A DNA stretch of 64,000 nucleotides from Persicaria tinctoria (lineage: Eukaryota; Streptophyta; Magnoliopsida; Caryophyllales; Polygonaceae): contig JBANSL010000009.1 of NCBI GenBank assembly GCA_037127255.1, positions 23,400,475 to 23,464,474 on the forward strand, in the 5' to 3' direction. Positions 10,377 through 20,908 of the stretch are shown piece after piece (positions within the stretch are counted from its first letter, which is position 1; each line of letters begins with the position of its first letter). The position numbers and the translations under genes are program-made. The notes beneath the pieces are model-generated. The model did no database searches. It was given only the letters and a program-made list of their open reading frames with translations, and was not told where the DNA came from.

Positions 10377-11885
10377 AATTGGCATCAGAGCTTTGGTTTC
10401 CGACATCAAGATTGAGTCTTTTTCTTTTCTAAACACAAAATCCACAAAAAAGAGTCCTTTTCTTGTTTTGGTCTTTTACTTCTTGTTTCTTTATTTGATT
10501 ATTGCACTAATCTTGAGTTTGTGATTGTTGTGGTTGCGTAGCCTAAACACAAAAGCCTAGCCGAGACCGTGGAGTCGACCAAAGTGGTGCGCAATTCCCT
10601 CTTGTGCAGCACCAAGCCGGCGGCAATTCATTGTCCCCATAGTTTCTCCTTGGCCGAATCCACATACCACAAAAGATAAAAACCTAGTTTGTTCTATCTT
10701 TCTATCTTTTCTATCTTTGGCATATTTGTTCTATCTTCTATCTAAATTCCATTTATTTATTGCCTTACAAAAATCTGATTTTTGGTGGATATAAATCATA
10801 TTTATCTATCATTTATCTTTAAGGCTTTAGATAGATCCACTTACCAAAGATAAACAAAAGCCTCACCTATAAATACATCTTTAGGGCTGAATTTTGTTAT
10901 CCTTTCACCACTACCATCATATTTTCGAGTCCTTTCTCATTGTTGTTAGTTTTCTTGCATTAGATTAAAAAAAAAAAAAAAAAAAAAAAAAACAGTAAAT
11001 TAAGGTCCGAAAATTCAAAAAAAAAAGAGAAGAAAGTGTTTGGTTGTTGTTTGTTGATCTAGTGCAAGAAAACCTAAAGGACTCAACTTTTTGGTGATCT
11101 CCATAGCCTTGTCGACAGCCCTAAACCTAAACACATTATCCTAAACACATACACCTCCACAAAAATTGAAACCCTACCCTGCAACTACAACGTCCTAACT
11201 TAAAGGTTTTCAATCAAAAGAGGTAAATTTCCATTCTTTCTTAGTTTTTCTTTTATTTTCTCTTATTTTACAGCCTTGTCGAGTTGTTTGGTGGCTGTTG
11301 TCGAGCACTTATACCATTGTCGAGTGCTGAGTTGTTGTGTCGAGGAGTTCTCAGCCTTTGTCGAGCTCTCTTCATTACTTTGAGTTGCTGTTTGTGTGTG
11401 TCGAGTACTCCTTCACTTGATCGAGTGCTGTTTGCTATTGTCAAGTGCTTACTTCGATTCAGTCGAGTGATCTCAGCCTTTGCCGAGTTCTCTCTTGTGT
11501 GTGTCGAGTGCATTAGACCCCTGTCGAGTGCAACCTTGTTGTGTCGAATTGATTTCTTGCAATTGCCTTTGTTTTTGCTTGAATCAAGTGCTTACAAGCT
11601 ACTGTCGAGTACTCTATCCCTTTTGTCGAGTACTTTGTTGTTGTTTCATTCATTCTCTTGATTGCATACTTTGATTGCTTTGTTCTTTGCTTGAGTGTTG
11701 ATTTGCCCAAAGCGGATTGCCCCAACAAGCGTGACATACCAATTAGAGAGGGAGTGTGAGCGAAACACATTGTGAGGTTGTTTATATTTTTCTAACTTTA
11801 CATATTTCTTTGTTTGTTGTTTTGTGATGGCTAATATGCAGGGACGAGGGAAAGGACGATGGCAACGAGAAGAGTACCTTGACAT
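10377..11885 (+). other. Gypsy 5' leader (PBS to gag start), non-coding
   Basis: Untranslated leader between the left LTR and the gag start. It holds the PBS, pyrimidine-rich stretches, a poly(A) run of about 26 at 10966-10991, and an array of GTCGAG-type motifs at 11275-11640. Homologous leaders lie at 18485-19859, 31941-33309 and 60180-61490. I see no conserved ORF. Confidence 0.75.
11275..11640 (+). repeat. Degenerate TGTCGAGTRCT motif array in gypsy leader
   Basis: About 16 copies of a TGTCGAGT(A/G)CT-like motif, 15-35 bp apart, in the leader upstream of gag. Similar arrays occur at about 18640-18960 (reverse strand), 32155-32350 (as TATCGACTCGGTA) and 61100-61300. The spacing is irregular, so this is not a simple microsatellite. 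Confidence 0.7.
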
Positions 11886-11889
11886 ATAA
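11827..11889 (+). pseudogene. gag N-terminal remnant, 20 codons
   Basis: The ATG lies where gag starts in related copies (30-80 bp after the conserved GAGAGGGAGTGTGAGCGAAACAC block). It encodes 20 residues (MANMQGRGKG...) and stops with TAA right at the junction where the inverted arm begins (11886). The rest of gag is missing. Confidence 0.5.
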
Positions 11890-12011
11890 TCAAATAAAGA
11901 AACAAGAAGTAAAAGACCAAAACAAGAAAATGACTCTTTTTTGTGGATTTTGTGTTTAGAAAAGAAAAAGACTCAATCTTGATGTCGGATACCAAAGCTC
12001 TGATACCAATT

Positions 12012-13089
12012 TGATACGGGGTTAGCCGTGGGTTGGTCCGATCTTCGACAACAAGCAAGAACTTGAACAAGAAAAGCAAGAACTCGATCAAGATCAATCA
12101 AGAACAGCCAAGAAACAATAAAGACGCAGCAAGAACGATCAAGAACAAGGATTCTTGATGTCGACACTAAACAAGAATGACAAAGACTCGATAAAGATAG
12201 ATAAAGACTCGAAATTGAATAAAGACACGACCGATAAGGACTGAGTCGATCTATATAGAACAAGATAAAGACCCCAGGCCTCCTCAGAGGGTAGGAACCA
12301 ATACCAATGACTATATAACCCGCCTCTACAATCCGACACAATCAAGCGGACAACTTGAAGCACCAGAAGGGGGCTTGTGGATACTAGATTCACCGAGTCT
12401 TGCGAAGTTGATGAACGGCAAAGCAAACCAAGCTAGATAGATACCAATCGATGATCAACGAGCACAGCTCTAGTTGGATCAACAAGACACTCCATGTGTT
12501 TCACACAATTTGAGAGATCTAAATTCTATTCATAATGTTCTTTTTGAATTACAATAGGAGAACTCGGAATATATAGGCCACGCAGGGCTGTTGGGCCGAG
12601 TTAGATGATAGAATAAGATAAAACTAACATCTAATGGAAATAATAAAAATAACCTTAAAGTTTCCTAAAATAACTTAAGTAAAAGAAATACTAAAAATAG
12701 GAAATAAACATAATGTTCAAGACTTAATTAAAATCCCGTCAAAACAGTGACAGCTTGCAAAGATGTGCATTTTCGTCCAATCTCGAGGTCGAATCTGGAA
12801 ACACCTTCAACAGCAAAGTTGTAGATCTCTTCGTCCTCGTTCCAACAAGGTATGTCACGCCTCAATCCGGTAAATATTGAATCCGTACGACCCATTTTAC
12901 AGAGACGTCGAAAAGCTGTCAAATGACTATGAACGAACCAAAACGTCATTTAATCCAAGCTTGCACCTTGGGACTTCTTCCCATGGTGGAGCCTTCTTCT
13001 TCCTCTTGAGAAGGACATCATCCTCATAATCTCGAATCATAGGTGTTTCCGGAGGTGTCTTTGATGATGGCTTGGATGGTCCCGCATCA
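12012..13089 (-). repeat. Gypsy LTR, minus orientation (right arm)
   Basis: 1078 bp and the reverse complement of the left LTR, with a few substitutions. It is followed on its 3' side (lower coordinates) by the PBS TGGTATCAGAGCT at about 11997-12009. Both LTRs face inward with a 5'-LTR-type neighbour, so neither is a 3' LTR: no polypurine tract adjoins either. Confidence 0.92.
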
Positions 13090-13705
13090 AAACTCCTTCA
13101 AGGCCATATACGGGATCTGACCCCAGGCTAGAATTCCAATCAGAGTAGCATCCCAAAGCCGACGGGATTCCAAAACATCCTCAGGTCGCAATTTGAGTTT
13201 CCCTCGCTGCACATCCTCAAAAACTGACAGCTTCTCCGCATTCTGAATATTACGGTTGTTCCTCGCAGAGACAGCACCAGCAGGAATTTCGAATCTAGGT
13301 TTTGGGGCAAAGCTTCTTTTGAACGCCTTCAGAAAATCAAGGGGTTCCTCGTTGCCTGGATTCACCACAGTATTCTTCGAGGCGGTCTCTCCTACTGCCC
13401 TCCCCTTGCCCTGGTCACCAATCTGTTTCAGATCCGACATCTGCTCAGAACCACAAGTTCCTTGAACCTTCGACGACTCCACTTTCCTCGTGCCTGTCGC
13501 ACCCACACCAACAAATCTCTTTGGCTGGGTAAGCGGGACACCGAACCTCGACGAACTACCTTGCCTCCCCATTCCGAGCACACCGCCGGCACGGCCACCG
13601 TGAGGGTGAAGCCAGTGGCAGAGCCCCGAACTCACGCGAAAGGTGTACGGAAACTTGTACGGATAATCGCCTTTTCGTGGGAGCTGTTAATTATAATTAA
13701 CTATA
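13090..13705 (-). mobile_element. L1-2: LINE, 5' portion
   Basis: Continuation of L1-2 after the LTR insertion: the first 180 codons of ORF1 and a short leader. The 5' end, near 13690-13705, is fused to a LINE 3'-end fragment (TATAAATATATATAGATGTGG) and then to an inverted 3' UTR, so the original satellite flank is lost. Confidence 0.8.
13095..13635 (-). pseudogene. L1-2 ORF1, N-terminal part
   Basis: Encodes the Gly-rich N-terminus (the MGRQGSS start is likely, about 54 bp inside the frame), a Lys/Ser linker, and the first half of the DUF4283-like domain up to IPYMALKEF. The next residues (FAETEWSIE) are found at 9298 and below, across the insertion. No other stop is seen in this half. Confidence 0.82.
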
Positions 13706-13723
13706 AATATATATAGATGTGGT

Positions 13724-13965
13724 GGGTGCCTTTTTGGGTCGGTATACGTAGACCATCATCACACTTTTGCGTAGGTTACTTTTCTAGTATGACCCCTTGT
13801 TTGGTCATACTCTTTTTGTAAATTTGGTTTAACCACTAAATATATAGATGTGGTGGTTAAACCAAATTTACAAAAAGAGTATGACCAAACAAGGGGTCAT
13901 ACTAGAAAAATAACCTACGCAAAAGTGTGATGATGGTCTACGTATACCGACCCAAAAAGGCACCC
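13724..13965. repeat. Palindrome of LINE 3' UTR, 113-bp arms
   Basis: The arms 13724-13836 and 13853-13965 are near-perfect inverted repeats around a 16-bp centre (TAAATATATAGATGTG region). Each is a LINE 3' UTR fragment. The right arm belongs to L1-3 in normal minus orientation and the left arm is an inverted copy. Confidence 0.92.
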
Positions 13966-14710
13966 AGCTGCAACCCCAGCTGAGGCAAGTTACTCTATTG
14001 TACTCTGACATACGCTCCTCCTCTCTACCCCTCTATACAATCGATCCAACTAATATCCCTCACACCCCCGGAGGCCAAGTCCTTGGACAGTGGCCTTGCT
14101 CTTCCATCTAGCAGAAATCCTCGATCTGCAACTTGCTATAATAGTTTCTGTACATTCTGTCGGTCTGAACTCTTCCTGTTTGAATTTAACCCCATTTCTC
14201 CCCTTCCAGGCGAAGTATACCAGAGCTTCAAATGCCAATAGCATTGCTTGGTAGAGCTGCGACTTCTGTACTTTATCTGTCACACCAGCAAACCAAGAAA
14301 GCCAGTTCCCGATGGAGTTGAATCTACAGTAGATCCCAATCCAATCGAAAACAATATGATGCACTTCCTGGATTGCAGGGCAGCTGAACCAAAGATGATC
14401 TTCTGTCTCTGCACTATCTCCACACAGGACACATCCAGCGGCTTCGGGTCCAAGCCAATGCTTCACCTTTTCCCCTGTCTGTAATCTTTTCTTTGCAGCC
14501 AGCCAAACAATGAAAGCCCATTGCTTACTCTGCAATCTACCCCAAATCAGCTCGCCCCAGTCAACCTCTGGAGACCTGACTCTCACTAACTGGTAGACTT
14601 TCGAACAAGAAAGGGTACCTCCAGGCTTGCAGAGCGGCTCCAGGAGGGAACCAGATAAGCTGTCAGTGTCCAAAGCATCACTGAGGTCTCTTCTCACGGC
14701 AATCAGCTGT
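13843..14710 (-). mobile_element. L1-3: 5'-truncated LINE fragment
   Basis: Holds the 3' UTR (hairpin AGTATGACC/GGTCATACT at 13878-13903) and the ORF2 C-terminus. It is truncated near 14711, where it joins an inverted piece of ORF1. Its 3' terminus is inside the palindrome, so no satellite junction remains. Confidence 0.88.
14050..14710 (-). pseudogene. L1-3 ORF2 C-terminal fragment (zf-RVT region)
   Basis: About 220 codons of the ORF2 C-terminus: VDWGELIWGRLQSKQW, the zinc motif CVLCGDSAETEDHLWFSC, and a conserved tail with CRSRISARWK. The frame continues upstream into inverted ORF1 sequence (giving a spurious start at 14766). It is close to L1-7 (22256-22726). Confidence 0.85.
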
Positions 14711-14816
14711 CTCATTGGGGTGATTGCTGGGGGACAGGCCCCGTATGTGGCTGTGCAAGAATTCACTGAGGTTCTCTATACGGGGCCTGTCCCCCAACAA
14801 TCACCCCAATGAGAGT
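14711..14816. repeat. Fold-back junction: inverted ORF1 piece beside its direct copy
   Basis: 14711-14773 is the reverse complement of about 3366-3428 (ORF1 of L1-1). The same sequence follows in direct orientation from 14779, giving arms of about 35 bp (14711-14748 and 14779-14816) around a 30-bp spacer. This marks the left border of the duplicated block. Confidence 0.85.
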
Positions 14817-15442
14817 AGCATCCCACAGACGACGAGATTCTAGCACATCCTCAGGTCTCAATTTCAATTTCCCTTTCTGAACATCCTCAAACACAGATAA
14901 CTTCTCAGCAGAACTGATGTTGCGATTGTTCCTCAGCGAGACAGAATCAGTAGGCATAACAAATTTCTGCTTCGGCTCGAAGCTTCTCTTGAATGCTTTA
15001 AGAAAATCTAGGGTTTCTGCCTTATCACTCTTCTGCAAGCAGCTACCCGGATCCGCCATTAGGTTACCATCCTCAGTGGTAACCGCCTTCGAGTTTCCTT
15101 TAGCTTTTAGATCCGCTCCTCCTGGCGCAGAGCTTTGACCAGAACCTGTCGAACCATGGCCACCAACAAACCCGTTAGGCGGACCAACCCCCGTGAATCT
15201 CCGAGGTTGGGTGAGAGCGCCACCACGACCGACATAGCTACCTTTCCTTCCCATCCTGGCGCAGAGCTTTGACCAGAACCTGTCGAACCATGGCCACCAA
15301 CAAACCCGTTAGGCGGACCAACCCCCGTGAATCTCCGAGGTTGGGTGAGAGCGCCACCACGACCGACATAGCTACCTTTCCTTCCCATCCTGAGCACCCC
15401 GCCGTGACGGCCACCGTGAGGGTGAAACCGGTGACGGAGCAC
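14779..15442 (-). pseudogene. Duplicated L1-1 ORF1 N-terminal half with 134-bp tandem duplication
   Basis: Copy of the ORF1 N-terminus and the start of the DUF4283-like domain. The 134-bp tandem duplication is not a multiple of three and shifts the frame between the two MGRKGSYVGRG copies. The C-terminal half is absent, because the block begins at the GGQAPY codons. Confidence 0.85.
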
Positions 15443-15534
15443 GAACTCCTACCTGGACGTTGTACGGTCAATCGCCTGAAGAATCGCCTAAGAAAAGAGA
15501 GCTTTTTTTTTATACCTTTCACACATTTGTTTGA

Positions 15535-16023
15535 AAATTTGTTAGTTACTTAAAAACATTTGTTAGTTACTTATATGATTTTTCCTCAAAACACACTATT
15601 ATAGTATTCTAATAAGAATTTAGTGTTTAATATAAGGTTTTATTGAACATTTGTTAGTTTCTCACATGAGTTTTCCTCAAAACATATTCTTATTTTATTC
15701 TAACAACAATTTCTTTGTTAATATAAGGTTTTATTAAAAATTTGTTAGTTACTTATATGATTTTTTCTCAAAACATACTCTTATAGTATTCTAATATGAA
15801 TTTAGTAGTTAATATGAGGTTTTATTGAAAATATGTTAGTTACTTACATCAGTTTTCCTCAAAACATATTGTTATTGTATTCTAACAACAATTTATCAGT
15901 TGATACAAGGTTTTATTAAACATTTGTTAGTTATTTATATGATTTTTCCTCAAAGCATACTCTTATAGTATTCTAATAAGAATTTAGTAGTTAATATAAG
16001 GTTTTATTGAACATTTGTTAGTT
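15535..16023 (+). repeat. Satellite block (duplicate of 4014-4504)
   Basis: Same five monomers and same A/B order as the source block, ending at the duplicated LINE junction at 16024. It belongs to the segmental duplication. Confidence 0.92.
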
Positions 16024-16610
16024 CTGAACCGGTAAATATATAGATGTGGTCTGAAGTAGTAAATATATAGATGTGGTGGTTGAACCAAGAAATAAAAAAA
16101 AAAAGAGTAAAACCATACAAGGGGTTCTACCCGTAAAATCAAAAAGAGAAACTAGGATCCCAAGCAACAAAATGGGGTCCTAGAGCCATCAATGCCTACG
16201 ATGTACCCAAAAACAAAAATACCCAAACTCTCAAAAAACAAATCTCTACTGTATCACCAACTTTCATGATCTCTCTAACCCCATCTAAATCTCTCTACCC
16301 CTGCTATACCAATCATCCACACACTGGGACTATCTATTCCCCCTACTACCCCACGTATCTACAATCCGCTTGCATTTCCATTTAGCGGATATTCTACTAC
16401 GACAATGGCCAATAATTTCTGAGGCGATAACGGAAGGAGCAAAAGCTTCCTCCTTGAATATCACTCCATTCCTCGCTTTCCATGTAAAGTAGATGAGCGC
16501 TTGAAACACAAGGAGTTTGGCCTGAAACATTTGTGTCTTCCGAACACAATCTGGCTCACTTGCAAACCATGCCAGACAATCGTCCATGGTGGCAAACCTG
16601 CGACCTATAC
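16024..16610 (-). mobile_element. Duplicated L1-2 3' end, first part
   Basis: Copy of 4505-5094, including the doubled 27-bp terminus and the 3' UTR hairpin. The coding part (16330 upward) is the ORF2 C-terminus after the zinc motif. It is broken at 16610 by a gypsy derivative (TSD TATAC) and continues at 20909. Confidence 0.9.
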
Positions 16611-17654
16611 TGATACGGGGTTAGCCGTGGGTTGGTCCGATCTTCGACAACAAGCAAGAACTAAACAAGAAACAAGAACGCAGCAATGTAAGATTCAAGA
16701 AACACCAAGAACTCGATCAAGAATTGATCAAGAACTCCAAGAAAGACACGAAACAGTAAGAACAAAAGGAAAGACACGAAATTTAATGGAAAGAATGGAA
16801 AGACACGACCTGATAAGGACTGAGTCGATCTATGCAGAACAAGATAAAGACCCCAGGCCTCCTCAGAGGGTAGGAACCAATACCAATGCCTACACAACCC
16901 GCCTCTACAATCCGACACAATCAAGCGGACAACTTGAAGCACCAGAAGGGGGCTTGTGGATACTAGATTCACCAAGTCTTGCGAAGTTGATGAACGACAA
17001 AGCAAACCAAGCTAAAACAAACCAATTCGATGATCAACGAGCACAGCTCTAGTTGGATCAACAAGACACTCCATGTGTTTCACACAATTTGAGAGATCTA
17101 AATTCTATTCATCATGTTCTTATTGAATTACAATAGGAGAACTCGGAATATATAGGCCACGCAGGGCTGTTGGGCCGAGTTAGATGATAGAATAAGATAA
17201 AACTAACATCTAATGGAAATAATAAAATAATATCTAAAGTTTCCTAAAATAACTTAAGTAAAACAAATACTAAAATAGGAAATAAATATAATGTTCCAAA
17301 ACATAAATAAATCCCGTCAAAACCAGCAGCAGCTCAAAGAATGTTGATTTCGGCCAAGCTATAGGACGAATCTGGAAAAACCTTCAACAGCAAAGTTGTA
17401 GATCTCTTCGTCCTCGTTCCAACAAGGTATGGCACGCCTCAATCCGATAAATATTGAATCCGTACGACCCATTTTACAAAGACGTCGAAAAGCTGTCAAT
17501 GTTCTGAACGAGAGTCTAAAACGTCAATTGATCAACCTTGCACCTTTGGACCTTCTCCCATAGTGGAGCCTTCTTCTTCCTCTTGAGGATGACTTCCTTC
17601 TCACGAGCTCGAATCATAGGTGTGTCCGGAGGTGTCTTGGATGGTCCCGCATCA
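16611..17654 (-). repeat. LARD-A 3' LTR
   Basis: 1044 bp, TGATACGGGG...CCCGCATCA as read on the plus strand. The polypurine tract lies just outside at 17655-17670. The last 46 codons of the element's ORF are encoded inside this LTR (17516-17654). Confidence 0.93.
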
Positions 17655-18484
17655 ATCTCCCTTTCTTGAAAAGGATTCGTCCTCGAATCCAAGGTCACAT
17701 TTGATTCCGCAAAGGCATCCACACGAACTCCTGGATCGAAAACCTCATGTCCATGGAAACTCATCTCAAGACCAATTGATGTAGGGATTGACCACTCCTT
17801 GATAGTCTCAGCTTCATCTATAAAATCAAGAAAAGAAATTTGATTAGTGCACAATTCAGATTTCATATCAATGTCATGATGTGCTAACTGAATATGCACT
17901 TGAGCTTGATCATTAATCCCTAAGTTTCCATCATATGCTAGCAAGTTTTCATCCTTTGTCAAGGCTGAATTTTCAATTATCTCAATGCTAGCAATAGTAG
18001 AAGAAGTTTCATCATCAATGATCATATTAGAAACTATGCCTTCTTCTAAGCATGTAGTATGACATAAATCTTTTCTTTGATTATCATCACAAGGCATAGG
18101 TTGAACATTTAAATCAATCAAAGAATCATCATTCTCATATTCAATGCAAACATTATCATGATCATAGGCAAGTAAATTAAGATTTTGATCATTTTTATCA
18201 ACATGCTCTTTAATTTCAGCAATAAGAGAATTATCTATGGTAGAAGAAACATTAAGTTGAGTAGAAATAGGATGAGTTTCTTCCCTTTCAGTTGGTGGCA
18301 CTGCAACTCTAAGTGGGACTCCTTGTCCAAACACCGTATTAGAGCCAAAACGCCGAAGCTCTATTGTCGTCAAGCTTTTATCCAACTTAACCAATTCTTC
18401 ATTGGTTTTCACCACATTCTCATTTACCTTAGCTAACATCGCCATGAAGGTATTGTACCAAACATTGCCCTGGTTATTAGACAT
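17516..18484 (-). CDS. LARD-A ORF, 322 aa: gag-like N-terminus, acidic middle, LTR-encoded basic tail
   Basis: Intact frame. It starts MSNNQGN, as does the gag at 61491, in a segment with coiled-coil character (about 10-50: AMLAKVNENVVKTNEELVKLD). An acidic central part follows (LIAEIKEHVDKNDQNLNL and EYENDDSLIDLNVQ), then DSRTNPFQE, the end of a gypsy polyprotein. The frame crosses the polypurine tract into the 3' LTR and ends with a basic tail (LKRKKKAPLWE). A homologue of exactly 322 codons, also intact, is at 30972-31940. No enzymatic domain is recognised. It may be a structural or targeting protein; function unknown. Confidence 0.75.
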   Translation of the reverse strand: MSNNQGNVWYNTFMAMLAKVNENVVKTNEELVKLDKSLTTIELRRFGSNTVFGQGVPLRVAVPPTEREETHPISTQLNVSSTIDNSLIAEIKEHVDKNDQNLNLLAYDHDNVCIEYENDDSLIDLNVQPMPCDDNQRKDLCHTTCLEEGIVSNMIIDDETSSTIASIEIIENSALTKDENLLAYDGNLGINDQAQVHIQLAHHDIDMKSELCTNQISFLDFIDEAETIKEWSIPTSIGLEMSFHGHEVFDPGVRVDAFAESNVTLDSRTNPFQEREIDAGPSKTPPDTPMIRAREKEVILKRKKKAPLWEKVQRCKVDQLTF

Positions 18485-19859
18485 TATAACAAAGAGAAAA
18501 GAAACAAGGAACTATGTTAAAGGTTAGTAAAACTTATAAACAGCTCACAATTGTGTTTCGCTCACACTCCCTCTCTGATTGATATATCACGCTTGCTAGG
18601 GCAATCCGCTTTGGGCAAATCAACTACCAAGCAAAGACTAAGCAAATCAAGGTATGTAGTGGATGAAACAACTAACAAGAGTACTCAACAAGGGGCTGTA
18701 GTACTCGACAAACTCAAGAGAGAACTCGACAGGGGTCAAGATCACTCGACTCAAGCAACACGACTTGATAACAGCAATAATCAATTCGATCCAAGCAACA
18801 ATCAGCAAGAATCAACTCGAAATAGACTAATGAGTACTCGAACAGCAAAACAAGCACTCGACTCAACAAAAAGAGAACTCGACCAGGGGGAGATCTCTTG
18901 GGCACACACACAATAGCACTTCAAGAGAATAGAAGTACTCGACACAGCTAGCAAACAACTTCAACAAAGCTGTAACAAAGAGAAAGAATAGAAAACTCAA
19001 GAAAGAATGGAAATTTACCTCTTTTGATTGAAAACCTTAAGTTATGATGTCGTTGTTGCAAGGTAGGGTTTCAATTTTTGTGGAGGTAAGGTAATGTGTT
19101 TAGGTTTAGGGCTGTCGACAAGGGCTAAGGAGATCACCAAAAGTTGAGTCCTTTAGGTTTTCTTGCACTAGATCAACAAACAACAACCAACACTTTCTCT
19201 CCTTTTTTTTTTGTAATTTTCGGATCTGTTTTCTTTCTTCTTCTTTTTTTTTTTTTTTTTTAAATATGAAACTAATGCAAGAAACTAACAACAATGAGAT
19301 GTAGGACTCGAAATTTTAAGGTATGGTGATAAAAGATAGAAATTCAGCCCTAAAGATGTATTTATAGATGAGGCTTTTGTTTATCTTTGGTGAGTGGATC
19401 TATCTATAGCCTTAAAGATAAATGATAGATAAATATGATTTATATCCACCAAAAATCAGATTTTTGTAAAGGCAATAAATGAATGGAATTTAGATAGAGG
19501 ATAGAACAAATATGCCAAAGATAGAAAAGATAGAAAAGATAGAACAAACTAGGTTTTTATCTTTTGTGGTATGTGATGTCGACCAAGCTGTGACTATGGG
19601 GACAAGGGTAATGCCGCCGGCTTAGGTGCTGCACAAGGGGAATTGCGCACCACTTTGGTCGACTCCACGGTCTCGGCTAGGCTTTGTGTTTAGGCTATGC
19701 AACCACAAACGATCACAAACTCAAGATTAGTAATATAATCAACAAGAATGCAAGAAGTAAATAACCAAAACAAGAAAAGGACTCTTTTTTGTGGATTTTG
19801 TGTTTAGAAGAGAAAAAGACTCAATCTTGATGTCGGAAACCAAAGCTCTGATACCAATT
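18485..19859 (-). other. LARD-A 5' leader and PBS, non-coding
   Basis: Leader between the 5' LTR and the ORF. PBS (TGGTATCAGAGCT on the minus strand) at about 19845-19857; a T-rich run near 19245-19262; a GTCGAG/CTCGAC motif array at about 18640-18960; and a block conserved with other leaders (CCAAAGCGGATTGCCC) near 18600-18620. No conserved ORF. Confidence 0.75.
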
Positions 19860-20903
19860 TGATACGGGGTTAGCCGTGGGTTGGTCCGATCTTCGACAAC
19901 AAGCAAGAACTAAACAAGAAACAAGAACGCAGCAATGTAAGATTCAAGAAACACCAAGAACTCGATCAAGAATTGATCAAGAACTCCAAGAAAGACACGA
20001 AACAGTAAGAACAAAAGGAAAGACACGAAATTTAATGGAAAGAATGGAAAGACACGACCTGATAAGGACTGAGTCGATCTATGCAGAACAAGATAAAGAC
20101 CCCAGGCCTCCTCAGAGGGTAGGAACCAATACCAATGCCTACACAACCCGTCTCTACAATCCGACACAATCAAGCGGACAACTTGAAGCACCAGAAGGGG
20201 GCTTGTGGATACTAGATTCACCAAGTCTTGCGAAGTTGATGAACGACAAAGCAAACCAAGCTAAAACAAACCAATTCGATGATCAACGAGCACAGCTCTA
20301 GTTGGATCAACAAGACACTCCATGTGTTTCACACAATTTGAGAGATCTAAATTCTATTCATCATGTTCTTATTGAATTACAATAGGAGAACTCGGAATAT
20401 ATAGGCCACGCAGGGCTGTTGGGCCGAGTTAGATGATAGAATAAGATAAAACTAACATCTAATGGAAATAATAAAATAATATCTAAAGTTTCCTAAAATA
20501 ACTTAAGTGAAACTAATACTAAAATAGGAAATAAATATAATGTTCCAAAACATAAATAAATTCCGTCAAAACCAGCAGCAGCTCAAAGAATGTTGATTTC
20601 GGCCAAGCTATAGGACGAATCTGGAAAAACCTTCAACAGCAAAGTTGTAGATCTCTTCGTCCTCGTTCCAACAAGGTATGGCACGCCTCAATCCGATAAA
20701 TATTGAATCCGTACGACCCATTTTACAGAGACGTCGAAAAGCTGTCAATGTTCTGAACGAGAGTCTAAAACGTCAATTGATCAAGCTTGCACCTTTGGCC
20801 CTTCTCCCATGGTGGAGCCTTCTTCTTCCTCTTGAGGATGACTTCCTTCTCACGAGCTCGAATCATAGGTGTGTCCGGAGGTGTCTTGGATGGTCCCGCA
20901 TCA
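19860..20903 (-). repeat. LARD-A 5' LTR
   Basis: 1044 bp, the same length as the other LTR and differing by a few substitutions (for example near 20508-20520 and 20800). The transcription start would lie here, on the minus strand. Confidence 0.93.
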
Positions 20904-20908
20904 TATAC

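Larger units (their letters stand above)
9299..13089. mobile_element. Ty3/gypsy derivative with two LTRs in inverted orientation, TSD AAACT
   Basis: The arms 9299-10502 and 11886-13089 are 1204-bp inverted repeats with only scattered substitutions. Each arm holds a complete 1078-bp LTR (TGATGCGGG...CCCCGTATCA), then a primer-binding site and about 126 bp of leader. Between them lies 1383 bp of further leader ending in a tiny gag remnant. The host bases AAACT occur on both sides (9294-9298 and 13090-13094), so the palindromic structure integrated as a unit. There is no pol. It splits L1-2 ORF1. Confidence 0.9.
14779..16610. other. Segmental duplication of 3394-5265 (left part)
   Basis: Near-identical copy of 3394 to about 5094: 5' half of L1-1, satellite block, 3' end of L1-2. 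The copy resumes at 20909-21082 after an LTR insertion. It differs from the source by few substitutions and by a 134-bp tandem duplication (15121-15254 and 15255-15388). Both the LINE-satellite junctions and their variants are copied, so the two blocks are not independent insertion events. Confidence 0.93.
16611..20903 (-). mobile_element. LARD-A: non-autonomous Ty3/gypsy derivative, 4.3 kb, TSD TATAC
   Basis: Complete element. The LTRs 16611-17654 and 19860-20903 are both 1044 bp in direct orientation. The PBS adjoins the right LTR, a polypurine tract (AAGAAAGGGAGAT on the minus strand) adjoins the left LTR, and TATAC flanks both sides (16606-16610 and 20904-20908). The internal region is only 2.2 kb and has one intact ORF; protease, RT, RNase H and integrase are absent. 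It must depend on proteins from another element. The nearly identical LTRs suggest recent insertion. Confidence 0.93.
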
